Shown: one piece after another, positions 8,934 to 17,678 of the stretch
Position numbering within the stretch: the first letter of the stretch is position 1
Layout of the letters: each line of letters begins with the position of its first letter
NCBI RefSeq assembly: GCF_000428845.1
Contig: NZ_KE386806.1
Coordinates: forward strand, 4,185 to 68,184
Length of the DNA: 64,000 nt
From: Dyadobacter alkalitolerans DSM 23607
GTDB taxonomy: Bacteria > Bacteroidota > Bacteroidia > Cytophagales > Spirosomataceae
Direction: 5' to 3'
The notes under the pieces: model-generated
Told to the model about the DNA's origin: nothing
The model's database searches: none
Seen by the model: the letters and a program-made list of their open reading frames with translations, nothing else
Program-made: the position numbers and the translations under genes

Positions 8934-10148
8934 ATGCTGAATAAGATCATTGAAAGTTATCGCGTCTCATTTAGCGGATTAAGCAGGGAAACCTGGTTGC
9001 TGAGTCTCGTTATTCTGGTAAATCGCTGCGGCTATATGGCGGTGCCCTTCATGAGTATGTACATTACGCAAAGCCTGAACAGGAGCATCGCGGATGCAGG
9101 TTTGATCATCACATTGTTTGGTGCCGGATCTGTTCTTGGTGGCATGGCGGGTGGTTACCTGACCGACATCTGGGGTTTCCGGCCTGTGCAAATAATTTGC
9201 CTCATTATCAGCGGAATACTATTCGTTCTGTTTGGAATGGTGACCAATTTTACTGGGCTTTGTTTTCTGATTGTATTGCTTAGCTTCTTCGTCGAGGCTT
9301 TTAAACCTGCGAACAGCACGGCGGTTGCCGCTTATTCTTCGCCGGAAAATCTTACACGGTCTTATGCATTGAACCGGCTTGCGACAAACATTGGCTTTGG
9401 TTTCGGCACTTCTGTGGGCGGAATCCTGGCCGCCGTTAATTACAGCTTGCTGTTTTGGGTAGACGGAATCGTGTATGCAATGGCTGGCGTATTAATCCTG
9501 TTTTTGCTCCCGAATGCAACATTGGTTCGGTCTGTTAGTCGTGAAGATAGCAATACCAAATCGGGGCAATCGCCGTGGAAAGACATGCTGTTTGTCCGCT
9601 TTATGGTGATTGTAATGCTGTATATGATCTGCTTTGTGCTGTTATTCAGGCTGGTGCCGGTGTATTGGAAAGAACAGATGCACATTCATGAAGCAACGAT
9701 CGGCATCTTGCTGGGAATGAACGGGCTCGTTATTGCGCTCTTTGAAATGGTCTTGATCCAGAATCTGGCAAACCGCCGTCCGGATTCATACTATATGATC
9801 GCTGGAACGTTATTTAGTGCATTGGCTTTCAGTATGTTGGTCGTTCCGGTGATTAAGCCGATCATTCTGGCGGGGGCTGCGGTGCTGTTTTTTACGATTG
9901 GGGAAATGCTCGCATTGCCTTATATCAGCACTTTCGTGCTCGCCCGCGCTTCGGAATTTAACAGAGGGAAATACTCCGCCGCCTATTCCGTTTCCCAGTC
10001 GGTTGCGCAGATCATCGGCCCGGCAGCCGGTGCGTACATTGCGGCACATTGGGGCTATAATGTTTTGTGGATTGCATTGATTTTTCTCAGCCTTGTGTGC
10101 GCAGCAGGGTTTAAAACGCTTTTTCAAGAAAAAATGAGGCTGGGTTAA
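8934..10148 (+). CDS. MFS transporter (drug/small-molecule exporter type)
   Basis: A 404-residue inner-membrane protein with about 12 hydrophobic segments. The loop between helices 2 and 3 carries a GGYLTDIWGFRPVQ segment resembling motif A of MFS antiporters (GxLaDrxGrk). It starts 24 bases after the MocR gene and is probably co-transcribed with it. The family exports small molecules by proton antiport; no substrate can be read from the sequence. Its stop codon overlaps the stop of the convergent XRE gene by four bases. Confidence 0.85.
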   Translation: MLNKIIESYRVSFSGLSRETWLLSLVILVNRCGYMAVPFMSMYITQSLNRSIADAGLIITLFGAGSVLGGMAGGYLTDIWGFRPVQIICLIISGILFVLFGMVTNFTGLCFLIVLLSFFVEAFKPANSTAVAAYSSPENLTRSYALNRLATNIGFGFGTSVGGILAAVNYSLLFWVDGIVYAMAGVLILFLLPNATLVRSVSREDSNTKSGQSPWKDMLFVRFMVIVMLYMICFVLLFRLVPVYWKEQMHIHEATIGILLGMNGLVIALFEMVLIQNLANRRPDSYYMIAGTLFSALAFSMLVVPVIKPIILAGAAVLFFTIGEMLALPYISTFVLARASEFNRGKYSAAYSVSQSVAQIIGPAAGAYIAAHWGYNVLWIALIFLSLVCAAGFKTLFQEKMRLG

Positions 10149-10501
10149 GCCTCATTTTCTTCTGATTTCCGTGCTTGTTCCAATAGGTCGAGCAATTCTT
10201 TATTTTTCTCAGCTTCCCGTTCCAGGGCCTTCTTTTGCAGTTCGATCAGATCGTCTTTTTTCACCATCACATAATTTTCCTGAGGCTCTTCAAACTGCGG
10301 GCTTTCACCGATGAGGTAGGCCGCGGTTGTGCTGAATAGTTCTGCCAGTTTTTTGAATTCAGCAATGGAGGGTTCGTTCTTATTTGTTTCCCAATTTGAA
10401 ATCGTTCCCTTTCCTTTTTTCGCCATAATTAGCGCCAGCTGTTCCTGGCTCAAACCCAATTTTTCGCGACCCTGCTTTATTCTTTGGCCAATACTAATCA
10501 T
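10145..10501 (-). CDS. XRE-family helix-turn-helix transcriptional regulator
   Basis: A 118-residue protein. Residues ~5-62 are a Cro/C1-type HTH (IGQRIKQGREKLGLSQEQLA, then GTISNWETNKNEPSI and ELFSTTAAYLIGE). A Glu/Lys-rich C-terminal helix (residues ~80-118) probably forms a coiled coil for dimerisation. It is divergent from a small unknown gene across an AT-rich 125-base gap containing a clear promoter, so it may repress that gene and itself. Many such proteins come from phages or toxin-antitoxin loci, but nothing else of that kind is adjacent. Confidence 0.85.
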   Translation of the reverse strand: MISIGQRIKQGREKLGLSQEQLALIMAKKGKGTISNWETNKNEPSIAEFKKLAELFSTTAAYLIGESPQFEEPQENYVMVKKDDLIELQKKALEREAEKNKELLDLLEQARKSEENEA

Positions 10502-10525
10502 TTATTTAGAATTTAGTGCAGTTTA

Positions 10526-10557
10526 TTTGATAATAATATATTTTTATTGTACTTTTG
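10526..10557 (+). promoter_or_regulatory. Bacteroidota-type promoter for the small gene at 10627
   Basis: TTTG at 10526-10529, a 20-base spacer, then TACTTTTG at 10550-10557 match the -33/-7 consensus well. Transcription would start near 10562, which rules out the ATG at 10555 and supports the ATG at 10627. The spacer is extremely AT-rich and lies next to the divergent XRE gene, so it is a likely operator region. Confidence 0.7.
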
Positions 10558-10626
10558 TATATCGCTTTCAGTAACGCACAAATTACAAAAAAGCAAGTAT
10601 ACTCTCACACATTATCGCTGTATCAA

Positions 10627-10905
10627 ATGGAAAAACACCAGACCAGGGTGAAAGAGTACGGTTGTATGACAATCAAAGAGCGCCTGCTCCTCCGGTTCAT
10701 CAAGTCAAGAAATGTTGTTGGTAAAAATTGGCGCGGCGTGTTAGCCTCCCGCGATCCCTTCTTTAACACCAAGCTGGGCGGAGATTATTTAACCTCCGTC
10801 GCCCAGGCAGTGTCGGACAGTAGTCGCGGCAATGTCGACCGCATTGAGCGCGTGACTGTTGCGCTTGAAAAAATTGCAGGCATTAAGCCGGTTAACGTTG
10901 TGTGA
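10627..10905 (+). CDS. Hypothetical protein (92 aa), divergent from XRE regulator
   Basis: I do not recognise a family. The product is basic and starts MEKHQTRVKEYGCMTIKERL. It has two likely helical parts: residues ~15-35 (KERLLLRFIKSRNVVGKNW) and ~50-90 (LTSVAQAVSDSSRGNVDRIE, then VALEKIAGI). The second could be a small DNA- or protein-binding helical bundle. The start is set by the promoter at 10526-10557; an in-frame alternative is the ATG of MTIKER. It could be the target or partner of the XRE protein. The cupin gene ends only 8 bases after it on the other strand. Confidence 0.6.
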   Translation: MEKHQTRVKEYGCMTIKERLLLRFIKSRNVVGKNWRGVLASRDPFFNTKLGGDYLTSVAQAVSDSSRGNVDRIERVTVALEKIAGIKPVNVV

Positions 10906-10913
10906 CCTAACCG

Positions 10914-11270
10914 TTACTTTAATTCCGTAGTAATGAATTCCAGAATGCCGGTGCCGGTATTTTTTAGATCATGAATGGAGCTGCCCTGCTCAATGATATT
11001 TTGAAAAGAGGTTTGCCCTTTTTTGAATGTAAAACTTACCTGGCTGCCGTCCTCCTGGTTGGAAACGCCCTGACCATCCTGTAAAACCGTCCAGAAATAA
11101 TCGTAGTTATGACGATGATAATGGATGCGCTCGCCAGGTTGCAGGCTGATGTGCCATACTTTGACTTTATCATTCTCGAAAAGCAAAGTGTCACCAACGG
11201 CTTGGTTCTGCGTGTTTTCTACTAGTTCTTCCCGAAGTTGTTCAGGGGATAATGCATCGGTTCTGGACAT
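10914..11270 (-). CDS. Cupin-domain protein
   Basis: A 118-residue single-domain cupin. The first cupin motif is visible as PGERIHYHRHNYDYFW, with the HxH pair and downstream residues that usually bind a metal. The second half (GQTSFQNIIEQGSSIHDLKN) carries the His of motif 2. The N-terminal ~25 residues are polar. Small stand-alone cupins can be dioxygenases, isomerases or sensors; nothing here decides which. It lies downstream of the TonB receptor on the same strand, but a strong terminator separates them. Confidence 0.75.
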   Translation of the reverse strand: MSRTDALSPEQLREELVENTQNQAVGDTLLFENDKVKVWHISLQPGERIHYHRHNYDYFWTVLQDGQGVSNQEDGSQVSFTFKKGQTSFQNIIEQGSSIHDLKNTGTGILEFITTELK

Positions 11271-11391
11271 CGTTCCTCGCGGTTTTGGTTAATCGTTGAT
11301 TGACTTTTATGTTCTTTTGGAATTGAGAAAAGGGTTTTTGGTCAAAAAATTACTCTAATTCTCTTCTTAGGATCATGTAAAAGGCATTTGT

Positions 11392-11440
11392 AAAAAACCA
11401 GGAAAAGGAGCGGATCGCCAACTCCTTTTCCAGTTTTTTT
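11392..11440 (-). terminator. Terminator of the metal operon
   Basis: GGAAAAGGAG (11401-11410) and CTCCTTTTCC (11422-11431) form a perfect 10-base-pair stem. Poly-T runs flank it on both strands. It sits directly after the TonB receptor stop codon and should end the minus-strand transcript. Confidence 0.8.
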
Positions 11441-13409
11441 ACAAATTAATCTTAATGCCGCCGTTGAATACAAAACCGTCTAATGGTGCGTAAATGTCGC
11501 GGAAAACGGGATTAGTGATTGATCCTGAGTTAATGCTGTCGAAGCGCGTTTGCCGTGCGTCGAGGAAATTTTCAAAATTAATGTAGATGGAAAACCGCTC
11601 CCACAGTCGTTCCACCATGAAACCGAGGATGACATAGTCTTTGCCGGTTTTGCCGTCGCTTAGTTTTTGTTTACTAAAATAATAAGCTTCCAGTCCGGCC
11701 TTCCATTTTTCCTCTACTTCATAAAACAACACAGAGTTAATCCTGTGTTTGGGCGTCAGGAAATTCTGCTGATGAAGGCCGTTTTCTGAAATTCTGGCGT
11801 CCGTATAGGTGTAGCCGAGAAACAGTTTGAAATCGCTGTAACCCAATTTCAAATTTGTCTCCATTCCGCGCGTATCGATGTGCCCGTTAATGTTCTGAAA
11901 CAGATATCCTCCGTCGCGGTCCGGTTTCAGAATAAGGGGCTTGTTAATGTAAGTGTAAAAGAATAACTGGTTGATGCTCAGGCTCAATTGGTCATTGAAT
12001 AGCATTGTCTGGTAATTCAGATCCCAGTTTCCGCCATAACTGTGTTCGAGGCGATTTCTGTCTTTATCAATTCCTGAAACATGCTGATACTGAATCCGCT
12101 CGCTCTCTTCCGTGAAAATTGTGGGCGCTTTATAACCCATGCCGCCACCGATCCGGGAAGTAAATGCAGGCGAAAATTTCAGTAACGCCGAAATCCTGGG
12201 CAGAAAAGCCAGACCGTAATCCATCACGTAATCGGCGCGCAAACCGGTTTCCACGTGCATCCATTCAGTTGCTTTCCAGGTATTTTGTGCAAATGCGCCG
12301 AATGTGTTGAGGTTATAGTCGCGTTTTGGGCCATTAACAGGCATCTTTTCTTTAAACTGGTCCGTCCACAAATTGGCTCCCGCGATCCATTCCAGTTTTT
12401 CACCATGATTGGCATAGGACGCTTCCGTGAATGTCGAATATTGCGTTCCGTCGAATGTGTAGCCGGGCGTCGTAAGCTTTCGGTTGAAATAACTGACGCT
12501 GTTTTTTACGATAAAATGCTCGTGGTTTCCAAAGATGCGATCGAACAAAAACTGCGTGCTGATGCGCTCCGTTTTGTTTTTTTCGAAATAGGTGTGACCC
12601 GGTTCATTTTGGTTTTTGATCAAATGCATATCCCCGCCAATGCGGTTTTCAAATGCCGTGTTCACGCCCAGACTGATCGTTGTATTCTGATTGGGATACA
12701 CAAAAAAACGGGGATTGAATGTAAAGCGCTCAAATTTCGGAATGGCTGAGAGGTCATTTCCGGAAGGATCATAGGCTGCATTGCGATTATGCGCAGCGAA
12801 GAAGGTGGCACCTGTTTTACCGAATTTCTTGGAATAAAAACCATTGGCGTCAAAGCCTCCTGCGCTTGTCCCGTTCAAATGAAATCTCAGTTCCTGCTCG
12901 TCCTTGGGCGTTTTCGAGATCAGGTTGACGAGACCAGCAATCGCGCCGCCTCCGTATAATGTAGATGCCGCTCCTTTGATCACCTCCACTTGTTTGAGAT
13001 CGAGCGGTGGAATTTGCAGCAAACCCAACCCACTCGAAGCGCCTGAATAAAGCGGGAAGCCATCTTTCAAAATCTGTGTATAACGCCCGTCCAGGCCTTG
13101 AATACGAATGCTGGCGTTGGCGCTTGTGGCCGAAGTGGTCTGCACCTGAATGCCCGTGCTTTCGCTGAGCACCATGCGGATGTCGCCTGGTTTCATGTTT
13201 GCTTTCTCGTCCAGTTCCTCGCCGGCAATGAATTCCACGCGGGTAGGAATGTCGCGGATTGTGCGAGAGCTGCGGGTGGAGGAGATAGTGACTTCCTCCA
13301 TTTCCTGGGTTTTGTCTGTTTGGTAAACAGACGTTGTATCGGTTTTATCTTGTGCCTGAATTTGGATGGCGTATAGCACAACCAGCACAAGCAAGAAAAA
13401 TTTCTGCAT
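11439..13409 (-). CDS. TonB-dependent outer-membrane receptor of a metal operon
   Basis: A 656-residue protein. Residues 1-19 are a signal peptide (MQKFFLLVLVVLYAIQIQA). Residues ~45-165 are the plug domain, with VEVIKGAASTLYGGGAIAG typical of TonB receptors. The rest is a beta-barrel ending in a short strand (GGIKINL). There is no N-terminal carboxypeptidase-D-like domain and no SusD partner, so it resembles siderophore, metal or cobalamin receptors (FepA/BtuB/CirA type) more than a glycan SusC. It is the last gene of an operon with a DUF6660 protein (44-base gap) and a heavy-metal P-type ATPase, which suggests a metal or metallophore substrate. The metal is not readable from the sequence. 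Confidence 0.88.
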   Translation of the reverse strand: MQKFFLLVLVVLYAIQIQAQDKTDTTSVYQTDKTQEMEEVTISSTRSSRTIRDIPTRVEFIAGEELDEKANMKPGDIRMVLSESTGIQVQTTSATSANASIRIQGLDGRYTQILKDGFPLYSGASSGLGLLQIPPLDLKQVEVIKGAASTLYGGGAIAGLVNLISKTPKDEQELRFHLNGTSAGGFDANGFYSKKFGKTGATFFAAHNRNAAYDPSGNDLSAIPKFERFTFNPRFFVYPNQNTTISLGVNTAFENRIGGDMHLIKNQNEPGHTYFEKNKTERISTQFLFDRIFGNHEHFIVKNSVSYFNRKLTTPGYTFDGTQYSTFTEASYANHGEKLEWIAGANLWTDQFKEKMPVNGPKRDYNLNTFGAFAQNTWKATEWMHVETGLRADYVMDYGLAFLPRISALLKFSPAFTSRIGGGMGYKAPTIFTEESERIQYQHVSGIDKDRNRLEHSYGGNWDLNYQTMLFNDQLSLSINQLFFYTYINKPLILKPDRDGGYLFQNINGHIDTRGMETNLKLGYSDFKLFLGYTYTDARISENGLHQQNFLTPKHRINSVLFYEVEEKWKAGLEAYYFSKQKLSDGKTGKDYVILGFMVERLWERFSIYINFENFLDARQTRFDSINSGSITNPVFRDIYAPLDGFVFNGGIKINL

Positions 13410-13453
13410 TGTGAGATTTAAATCAAAGTAAAAAATAGAATGCTATTTCTGAT

Positions 13454-13774
13454 TTAAACCAGCTTGGGGGGCTGCCAGATGGCAATGGGGATTATTTCGA
13501 AATAGGGATCTTTGTAGAAAGCGCTGTGAAATGCAGTCTGGAATTGGGGTTGCAATGCAAAATATGGCGTTGATAACACATTCAAAACCTGCCCGCAGCA
13601 CGCGCAAATGCAGAATGGCGAGCAATTTTCCGAGTGATTTTCGTGATCCTGCTGCGTGTTATTGTTGAAAGCCGTTTCATACCGGTCGTCGTCCATGCAT
13701 TCCACCTCATCGCCGCACGGAAGCAGCGCCAGCAGGAGCATATAGGAAGACAGTATGATGGCCAGAAACTTCAT
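13454..13774 (-). CDS. DUF6660-type small Cys-rich exported protein
   Basis: A 106-residue protein with an N-terminal hydrophobic signal segment (MKFLAIILSSYMLLLALLPC). A polar, His/Asp-rich middle (NTQQDHENHSENC) follows, then a compact cysteine cluster (CSPFCICACCGQ, residues ~51-62). The layout fits the uncharacterised DUF6660 family of Bacteroidota, which I recall near metal-efflux or TonB genes. The Cys and His residues look suited to binding a soft or borderline metal in the periplasm. It lies between the ATPase (19-base gap) and the receptor (44-base gap). A metal-chaperone role is my inference. Confidence 0.65.
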   Translation of the reverse strand: MKFLAIILSSYMLLLALLPCGDEVECMDDDRYETAFNNNTQQDHENHSENCSPFCICACCGQVLNVLSTPYFALQPQFQTAFHSAFYKDPYFEIIPIAIWQPPKLV

Positions 13775-13793
13775 TGGATGTGTTTTTTTTTAC

Positions 13794-15833
13794 CTAAATT
13801 TTCTTTCCCTGTATTCTAAAAGCGTTCAGGATCGCCAGCAAAGCTACGCCAACATCTGCAAAAACCGCTTCCCATAATGTTGCAATTCCTCCGGCGCCGA
13901 GGATCATAACGAGCACTTTGACGCCCATTGCGGCCGAAATGTTTTGATATACAATGCTTTTGGTAATCTTCCCGACTTTGATCGCGGAAGCAATTTTTAC
14001 AGGCTGATCGTTCTGGATCACAATGTCGGCCGTCTCAATTGCCACATCTGAGCCCAAAGCGCCCATCGCAATGCCCACATCAGCCAGCGCGATGACAGGC
14101 GCATCATTCACGCCGTCGCCCGCAAAGGCAATGTGCCTGCCCTCCGCTTTGAGCTGCTCCACAATCCGGACCTTGTCCTCGGGCAGCAAGTTTCCATAAC
14201 TTCGCCCGATTTGCAATTGTCCGGCGATATGCGAGACAACCGCCTCCTTGTCACCCGAAAGCATAATCGTCTCAATTCCAAGCTTCTTCAATTTCAACAC
14301 CGCCTCCAACGCATCTTCTTTGATCTCATCGGCAATGGTAATGTAGCCGGCATAGGAGTTGTTAATCGCTATTGCGACAATGGTTTCGGCAATGCTGGCC
14401 AGCTCACTGGGGTAAGCGACCTGGAATTTATCCAGCAATTTCAAGTTTCCGGCCAGCACTGAATCTTCGCCGATCCTCCCTTTGAGACCATGACCCGAAA
14501 TCTCTTCCACGTCGGTTGGTTTAATCAATGTGAGACCGGAAGCATGCGCAACGACGGCCTTTGCCACAGGATGGGTGGAATAACTTTCCAGTGAAGCCGT
14601 TTTGGTAAGAAAGTCATTGATATTCAGTATGGTCTCTACTTTCTGCACCTTGAAAACTCCTTTGGTCAATGTGCCTGTTTTGTCCGAAACCAGCGTATCA
14701 ATTTTAGTAATGACATCGAGGAAATTCGCTCCCTTTACAAGAATCCCATTGCGGGACGCCAGCCCGATCCCGCCGAAATAGCCCAGCGGAATTGAAATTG
14801 TCAGCGCACAAGGGCATGCGATCACGAGGAACACCATGCCGCGATAAAGCCATTGGTCAAAAATGTAATGGCTTACAAAAAAGTAGGGCAGGAGGATGAT
14901 CAGCAATGCCAACAGGAAAACGATAGGCGTATAAATCTTTGCTAACCGGCTTATCAGTAACTGCGTAGGCGCTTTTCTTCCCGTCGCTTCCTGCACCATT
15001 TCCAGGATCTGCGAAAGTTTTGAATCTTTAAAAAGCGCAGTAACCTCCACTTCAACCGATTTCTCCGAGTTGATCATTCCCGCCAGAACAGCTTCATTTT
15101 GACTCTTCTGGTCAGGAACGGATTCGCCGGTCAGGGCCGCCGTGTTGAATGTGCCGTTAAGCGATTTTAATGTGCCATCCAAAGCCACTTTTTCGCCTGC
15201 TTTCACGACAATCGTCTCGCCAATGGCCACCGAGCCAGGAGCAACGTGAATATCTTTACCATCGCGGATGACGGTAACCTGCTCGGGCCGAATGTCCAGA
15301 AGCGCCTTAATAGACCGCTTGGACCTGCTAACAGCCAGATCCTGAAACAATTCTCCAATCTCGTAAAAGATCATCACCGCAACGCCTTCGCTGAATTCGC
15401 CGATATAGAAAGCACCGATGGTCGCAATGGTCATTAATGTAAATTCATTGAAAAAGTCGCCGCGCATCACGCGCCGGAAGGCAGTTGCAATGGTTTTATT
15501 TCCAGCCAGAACATATGCAGCCAGCATTAGTACGATCTCTGCATTCCTGTCAACCTCAACTTTTAAAATGAACGAGACAAAAAGAAAACCGAATAAGATC
15601 GCCAGACTCACCCAAAGCATCCAGCGGCTTTTCAGCAATCCCGCATCTGAGCCGCTGCCATGGTCGTGACTATGATCATGGTCGTGGTCGTGATCATCGC
15701 TATCCCCGTGGTCATGCCCGTCATGTGCTGCGTGAGAATGTTCCTTTTTATGGTTTATTAAAACCGGCATATCTGCCGAACAGCAATCCTTGCTATCCTG
15801 ATGGATATGTTTTTTATCTGTCTCAATCTTCAT
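13794..15833 (-). CDS. Heavy-metal translocating P1B-type ATPase (Zn/Cd/Co-like)
   Basis: An inner-membrane ATPase of 679 residues from the chosen ATG at 15833; an ATG at 15869 is a good alternative. An ATG at 15926 lies upstream of the predicted promoter and is unlikely. Visible features are the transmembrane CPC metal site (IACPCALTIS), the phosphorylation loop DKTGTLTKG, the HP dipeptide in SYSTHPVAKA, and the hinge GDGVNDAPVIA. The N-terminus has no CxxC metal-binding domain; instead it has DCCSADMP and a ~35-residue His/Asp tract. His-rich tails with CPC are typical of zinc/cadmium/cobalt ATPases (ZntA/CadA), which export metal from the cytoplasm. First gene of the three-gene operon. Confidence 0.92.
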   Translation of the reverse strand: MKIETDKKHIHQDSKDCCSADMPVLINHKKEHSHAAHDGHDHGDSDDHDHDHDHSHDHGSGSDAGLLKSRWMLWVSLAILFGFLFVSFILKVEVDRNAEIVLMLAAYVLAGNKTIATAFRRVMRGDFFNEFTLMTIATIGAFYIGEFSEGVAVMIFYEIGELFQDLAVSRSKRSIKALLDIRPEQVTVIRDGKDIHVAPGSVAIGETIVVKAGEKVALDGTLKSLNGTFNTAALTGESVPDQKSQNEAVLAGMINSEKSVEVEVTALFKDSKLSQILEMVQEATGRKAPTQLLISRLAKIYTPIVFLLALLIILLPYFFVSHYIFDQWLYRGMVFLVIACPCALTISIPLGYFGGIGLASRNGILVKGANFLDVITKIDTLVSDKTGTLTKGVFKVQKVETILNINDFLTKTASLESYSTHPVAKAVVAHASGLTLIKPTDVEEISGHGLKGRIGEDSVLAGNLKLLDKFQVAYPSELASIAETIVAIAINNSYAGYITIADEIKEDALEAVLKLKKLGIETIMLSGDKEAVVSHIAGQLQIGRSYGNLLPEDKVRIVEQLKAEGRHIAFAGDGVNDAPVIALADVGIAMGALGSDVAIETADIVIQNDQPVKIASAIKVGKITKSIVYQNISAAMGVKVLVMILGAGGIATLWEAVFADVGVALLAILNAFRIQGKKI

Positions 15834-15900
15834 TGCATTATAGTCAAATGGTGTTTGCGTTATCGACATCACATGTAACCGGCATTTGATAACGACATAA

Positions 15901-15908
15901 CAAATATA
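15901..15908 (-). promoter_or_regulatory. Putative -7 element of the metal operon
   Basis: On the minus strand this reads TATATTTG, matching TAnnTTTG. It lies upstream of the ATGs at 15869 and 15833 and downstream of the ATG at 15926, so it helps choose the start of the ATPase. The -33 match is poor. Several TTGCA/TGCAA pentamers lie between 15920 and 15980 and could be regulator contacts, but this is weak. Confidence 0.45.
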
Positions 15909-16051
15909 TGCGCTAACGCCGTGCAACAGGGTTACAAGTCCTGAAAATCAGCTAATTGCAATGTTGTTGCAGTGGAATTGCTGCGTTTGATCAGGTCAGC
16001 AGAACGCCGGATTTTTTCCATTCCGACGCCGTGCTGAATATACTTAAAGCA

Positions 16052-17509
16052 TTATTCGCCTGATTTTTGCATTTCTTTGACTAGCATTCCCAACCGCTGC
16101 AAGCCAGCGTCGATTGCGGGTGTGAAGGGTGATCCGAAGCTGATCCTGATGTAGTTTGTGAAGCGGGCATCCGTGCTGAAAATGTGGCCCGGAGCAATGG
16201 TGACATTTTGCAGGATAGCGGCTTCAAACAGTTCGAATGCATCGATTTTCGGATTTAATTCAATCCATAGAACGTAACCTCCCTGCGGCCTGCTGACTTG
16301 CGTATCCGACGGAAAATATTCTGCGATCGCCTGAATGTAGCGAAGGCTTTGGGTGTGCAGCGCTTTCCTCAAATTCCGCATATGGAGGTCATAACGGCCT
16401 GTTTCGAAGAAGTTTCCGATTGCAGCGTGTGTGGGGGTTGCTGAGGAGACGGTTTGCGTAATCTTGTTGGTGAGCACTTTATCCCAAAATTTCCCTGGAA
16501 TGCACCAGCCCACGCGATAGCCGGGCGCCAATGTTTTGGAAACGGACGAACACAGCATGACAAGCCCTTTTTTGTCGAAAGTTTTACAGGTTTTGGGTCT
16601 GCTTTTACCAAAATACATTTCTCCGTAAATGTCGTCTTCGATCAAAGGAATTTCTCTCGCTGTCAGCATTTCAACCAATTGCTTTTTCCGCGAATCGGGC
16701 ATTAGTGCGCCTGTGGGATTAGAGAAATTGGGTACGAAAAGGCAGGCTTTGATGGGAACTGTTTCCAGGGATCTTTCGAGAAAATCAATGTCCGGGCCGT
16801 CTAGCGGGTCGCTGGGAACTTCAAAGATTTTCAAACCCAGAATTTTGATCACATTAAAAATGCCGAAATAAATGGGGCTTTCGATCGCAATCGTATCACC
16901 AGGCTCCGTTACCGCTCTAAGACAAAATGCGACGGCTTCCATGCATCCGTGGGTTGTGATAATGTCGTCCGCGGTAACATTGCCGCTCCAATTGAACGCA
17001 TAACGGGCGATCTGTTTTCTCAGGTTCAGGTTTCCGGAAATCTCGTCATAATTCGTACAGCTTTCAGGACTTTGGCGAATGGCCTCCATAAGTGCCTTAT
17101 TAAGTTTGGCAACCGGGATTAATGCTGCGGGAGGGACGGCAGAAGATAGCCGAACCATTTCATTGTCGGCAGACAATGTTCTGTAAACCCGTCTGATCAT
17201 CTGATCCAGGTCGATTTTGGCAGGCTCGGACTTAGCAAGCGGAAATGCTTGCTTTTTAACACGGTGGGAAGGCTTATAACAAACAAAATAGCCAGATTTG
17301 GGTCTTGCTTCGACATAGCCTTTATTTTCCAATGCCACATAAGCTTTAAAAGCAGTGCTCAAACTGATGCCCTGTTCCTTGCTCAGTGCCCTCAGCGAAA
17401 TAAGCTTGTCTCCGGCTTTGAGGACATTGTTTTCAATCTGCTGTTCCAGTCTTTCTGCGACTTGATGATACAGGAATTCATCTTTTTCGGCTAGGGAAAT
17501 GCTTTTCAT
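16052..17509 (-). CDS. MocR-family regulator (GntR HTH + aminotransferase-like domain)
   Basis: A 485-residue protein. Residues ~8-78 are a GntR winged helix (YHQVAERLEQQIENN, then LRALSKEQGISLSTAFKAY). Residues ~115-480 are a fold-type-I aminotransferase domain with NPTG at 264-267, EDDIYGE from 291, and the PLP lysine K325 in SSVSKT. All cofactor-binding positions I can see are intact, so PLP should bind. It is divergent from a DinB-like gene and a PLP-dependent decarboxylase, the likely targets. The effector may be the decarboxylase substrate or product, which is inference. Confidence 0.9.
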   Translation of the reverse strand: MKSISLAEKDEFLYHQVAERLEQQIENNVLKAGDKLISLRALSKEQGISLSTAFKAYVALENKGYVEARPKSGYFVCYKPSHRVKKQAFPLAKSEPAKIDLDQMIRRVYRTLSADNEMVRLSSAVPPAALIPVAKLNKALMEAIRQSPESCTNYDEISGNLNLRKQIARYAFNWSGNVTADDIITTHGCMEAVAFCLRAVTEPGDTIAIESPIYFGIFNVIKILGLKIFEVPSDPLDGPDIDFLERSLETVPIKACLFVPNFSNPTGALMPDSRKKQLVEMLTAREIPLIEDDIYGEMYFGKSRPKTCKTFDKKGLVMLCSSVSKTLAPGYRVGWCIPGKFWDKVLTNKITQTVSSATPTHAAIGNFFETGRYDLHMRNLRKALHTQSLRYIQAIAEYFPSDTQVSRPQGGYVLWIELNPKIDAFELFEAAILQNVTIAPGHIFSTDARFTNYIRISFGSPFTPAIDAGLQRLGMLVKEMQKSGE

Positions 17510-17534
17510 GGGAAATCCGTCAATCTGTTATGCT

Positions 17535-17542
17535 CAAAAATA
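17535..17542 (-). promoter_or_regulatory. Putative -7 element for the second MocR gene
   Basis: Reads TATTTTTG on the minus strand (TAnnTTTG consensus), 25 bases before the ATG at 17509. No clear -33 partner is visible. Confidence 0.4.
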
Positions 17543-17678
17543 AGAAATCTGAATCTGTTTTTGCTGATTTGGAATTAACAATTTTGCATTGCAATTAAAG
17601 TGACATACGCCGCGACCCGTGCACAGGGTTATCTGGAATGTTTGTTACATTACACTGGACTTTAATAAACTGTTAGCT

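Noticed and set aside
15920..15980. TGCAAC...GTTGCA inverted half-sites near the metal operon promoter
   Set aside because: Arms are 38 bases apart and the region is rich in TTGCA by chance; too weak to call a regulator site.
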